5,564 nucleotides of DNA from SIG598 sp045605025 (lineage in GTDB: Bacteria > Bacillota > Clostridia > Oscillospirales > Acutalibacteraceae), in NCBI GenBank assembly GCA_045605025.1, contig JAZUPE010000096.1, positions 1-5,564 of the forward strand, written 5' to 3'. The notes beneath the pieces were generated by a model, which had not been told where the DNA came from, searched no databases, and worked only from the letters and a program-made list of their open reading frames with translations. Of the stretch, positions 4,247 through 5,564 are shown one piece after another. Position 1 is the stretch's first letter; each line of letters begins with the position of its first letter. The translations under genes were made by a program, and so were the position numbers.

Positions 4247-5564
4247 TTAGTCGCGATACTCCTCGATGATGAATGCCTCGAGGAAGTCGCCTTCCTTGAT
4301 GTCGTTAAATTTCTCCAGACCGATACCGCACTCGTAGCCCTGCTGGACTTCCTTGACGTCGTCCTTGAAACGGCGCAGGGACTTGATCTGATCCTCGGCG
4401 ATGACGATTCCGTCACGCACCACTCGGATGAGGGCACGGCGCTCGATCTTGCCGCTGACAACATAGCAGCCGGCAACGGTGCCGATGGAGCTGATTTTGA
4501 TGGTCTGTCTGACCTCGGCACGACCGAGATCCACAACACGGGTCTTGGGCGCCAGCATACCCTTCATGGCGGAGCCGATCTCCTCGATGCAGTCGTAGAT
4601 GATGCGGTAGAGGCGCATATCAACACCGCTGCGCTCGGCAAACTCGGCAGCAACGGGATCGGGACGAACGTTGAATCCGACGATGATGGCGTTGGAAGCG
4701 TTTGCCAGCATGACGTCCGACTCATTGACGGCACCGACGGCACCGTGGATGATATGCACGCGGACTTCTTCATTGCTCAGCTTCTCAAGTGACTGACGCA
4801 CAGCCTCGACGGAACCCATAACGTCGCCCTTGACGATGATCTTGAGTTCCTTCATTTCGCCCTCCTGCATCTGGCTGAACAGATTGTCAAGGGTGACCTT
4901 GGTCTGCTGCTGGAACTGTTCTTCCTTCTGAGCGTTGCGGCGCTGTTCAACCAGCTCACGGGCAAGACGCTCGTCAGTAACGGCGTTGAAGATATCGCCA
5001 CCCATGGGAACGCTGTCCAGACCGACGATCTCAACCGGGAAGGAAGGACCGGCGCTCTTGACCTTTTCGCCATGCTCGTTGGTCATGACTCTGATGCGGC
5101 CGACAGCGGTGCCGGCAACGATGATGTCATGGTCGTTGAGGGTTCCGTTCTGAACCAGAACGGTGGCGATGGGACCTCTGCCCTTGTCCAGACGGGCCTC
5201 GATAACGATACCCTTTGCTGCACGGTCGGGGTTGGCCTTGAGCTCCAGCATATCGGCAACCAGCACGACATTTTCAAGGAGCTCGTCAATATTCATACCG
5301 GTCTTGGCCGATACGGGTACGCAGATAACGTCGCCGCCCCATGCCTCGGGCACCAACTCGTACTCGGTGAGCTGCTGCATGACCTGGTCGGGGTTTGCGC
5401 TTTCCTTATCCATCTTGTTGATGGCAACAACGATGGAAACACCGGCGGCCTTGGCGTGGTTGATGGCCTCTACGGTCTGGGGCATGATGCCGTCGTCCGC
5501 AGCGACAACCAGAATGGCAATATCAGTGGCCTGAGCACCGCGGGCACGCATGGTGGTGAAGGCC
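4247..5564 (-). CDS. infB: Translation initiation factor IF-2, C-terminal part (5' end outside window)
   Basis: A GTPase that brings fMet-tRNA to the 30S P site and promotes subunit joining. The reading frame is open to the right edge: codons for AFTT precede the first visible Met, matching the family sequence just after the DTPGH (G3) motif, so this Met is internal and 438 residues are visible. Numbering from the edge, the G4 motif NKMD is at 49-52 and the G5 motif SAKTG at 85-89. The domain II beta barrel (LDKGRGPIATVLVQNGTL) follows, then a Gln/Glu-rich linker, domain III (KIIVKGDVMGSVEAV, near 241) and C-terminal domain IV, with GFNVRPDP, GRAEVRQTIKIS and ECGIGLEKFNDIKEGD. The gene ends in tandem TAA codons (4249-4244). 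The missing part includes the N-terminal region, G1, G2 and most of G3. Confidence 0.98.
   Translation of the reverse strand, partial: AFTTMRARGAQATDIAILVVAADDGIMPQTVEAINHAKAAGVSIVVAINKMDKESANPDQVMQQLTEYELVPEAWGGDVICVPVSAKTGMNIDELLENVVLVADMLELKANPDRAAKGIVIEARLDKGRGPIATVLVQNGTLNDHDIIVAGTAVGRIRVMTNEHGEKVKSAGPSFPVEIVGLDSVPMGGDIFNAVTDERLARELVEQRRNAQKEEQFQQQTKVTLDNLFSQMQEGEMKELKIIVKGDVMGSVEAVRQSLEKLSNEEVRVHIIHGAVGAVNESDVMLANASNAIIVGFNVRPDPVAAEFAERSGVDMRLYRIIYDCIEEIGSAMKGMLAPKTRVVDLGRAEVRQTIKISSIGTVAGCYVVSGKIERRALIRVVRDGIVIAEDQIKSLRRFKDDVKEVQQGYECGIGLEKFNDIKEGDFLEAFIIEEYRD

Noticed and set aside
4211..4792. A 193-codon open frame on the plus strand, rich in Asp, Leu and Ala, opposite infB
   Set aside because: It is antisense to the conserved C-terminal domains of IF-2. 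The Asp/Leu/Gly-rich wording is what the reverse of this coding sequence gives.

Overview
The window looks like a chromosomal housekeeping segment from a Gram-positive Firmicute, most likely a Clostridia member. A moderately GC-rich Oscillospiraceae/Ruminococcaceae-type genome is my guess, at low confidence. The reasons are the gene order infB-rbfA-DHH phosphoesterase-truB-ribF, strong AGGAGG-type ribosome binding sites, consensus sigma-A promoters, and tRNA genes with encoded CCA ends. Every gene I can support is on the minus strand, so transcription runs from high to low coordinates.

Right to middle (5564 to 943): five genes packed as one probable operon. They are the C-terminal two thirds or so of translation initiation factor IF-2 (infB, cut by the window edge), ribosome-binding factor A (rbfA), a DHH/DHHA1 phosphoesterase of the NrnA type, tRNA pseudouridine-55 synthase (truB) and the bifunctional riboflavin kinase/FAD synthetase (ribF). 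infB and rbfA are 24 bases apart, the phosphoesterase and truB overlap by 4 bases (GTGA), and truB and ribF are 37 bases apart. The 94-base rbfA/nrnA gap is the longest and holds a GC-only hairpin just upstream of the nrnA start. Functionally this is a translation and RNA-maturation operon (initiation, 30S maturation, oligonucleotide turnover, tRNA modification) with a flavin cofactor gene at its end.

Middle to left (942 to 303): after a weak candidate terminator for the ribF operon comes a near-perfect sigma-A promoter (TTGACA, 17-base spacer, TAAAAT). It drives five tRNA genes in the order Gly(TCC), Arg(TCT), His(GTG), Gln(TTG), Lys(TTT). All five encode CCA. Most spacers are 3 to 6 bases, but His and Gln are separated by 101 bases that carry a long hairpin. 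The cluster ends in a 19-bp perfect hairpin directly abutting the CCA of tRNA-Lys.

Left end (302 to 1): a second strong promoter (TTGAAT, 17-base spacer, TATAAT) and an AGGAGG site lead into the 5' end of a gene for a small-N-terminus, single-span membrane protein that I do not recognise and that runs off the window.

I found no mobile element, CRISPR array, prophage piece or obviously new system. The observations most worth a second look are the altered adenylyltransferase motif in RibF (its kinase half looks intact), the hairpin before nrnA, and the hairpin inside the tRNA operon.
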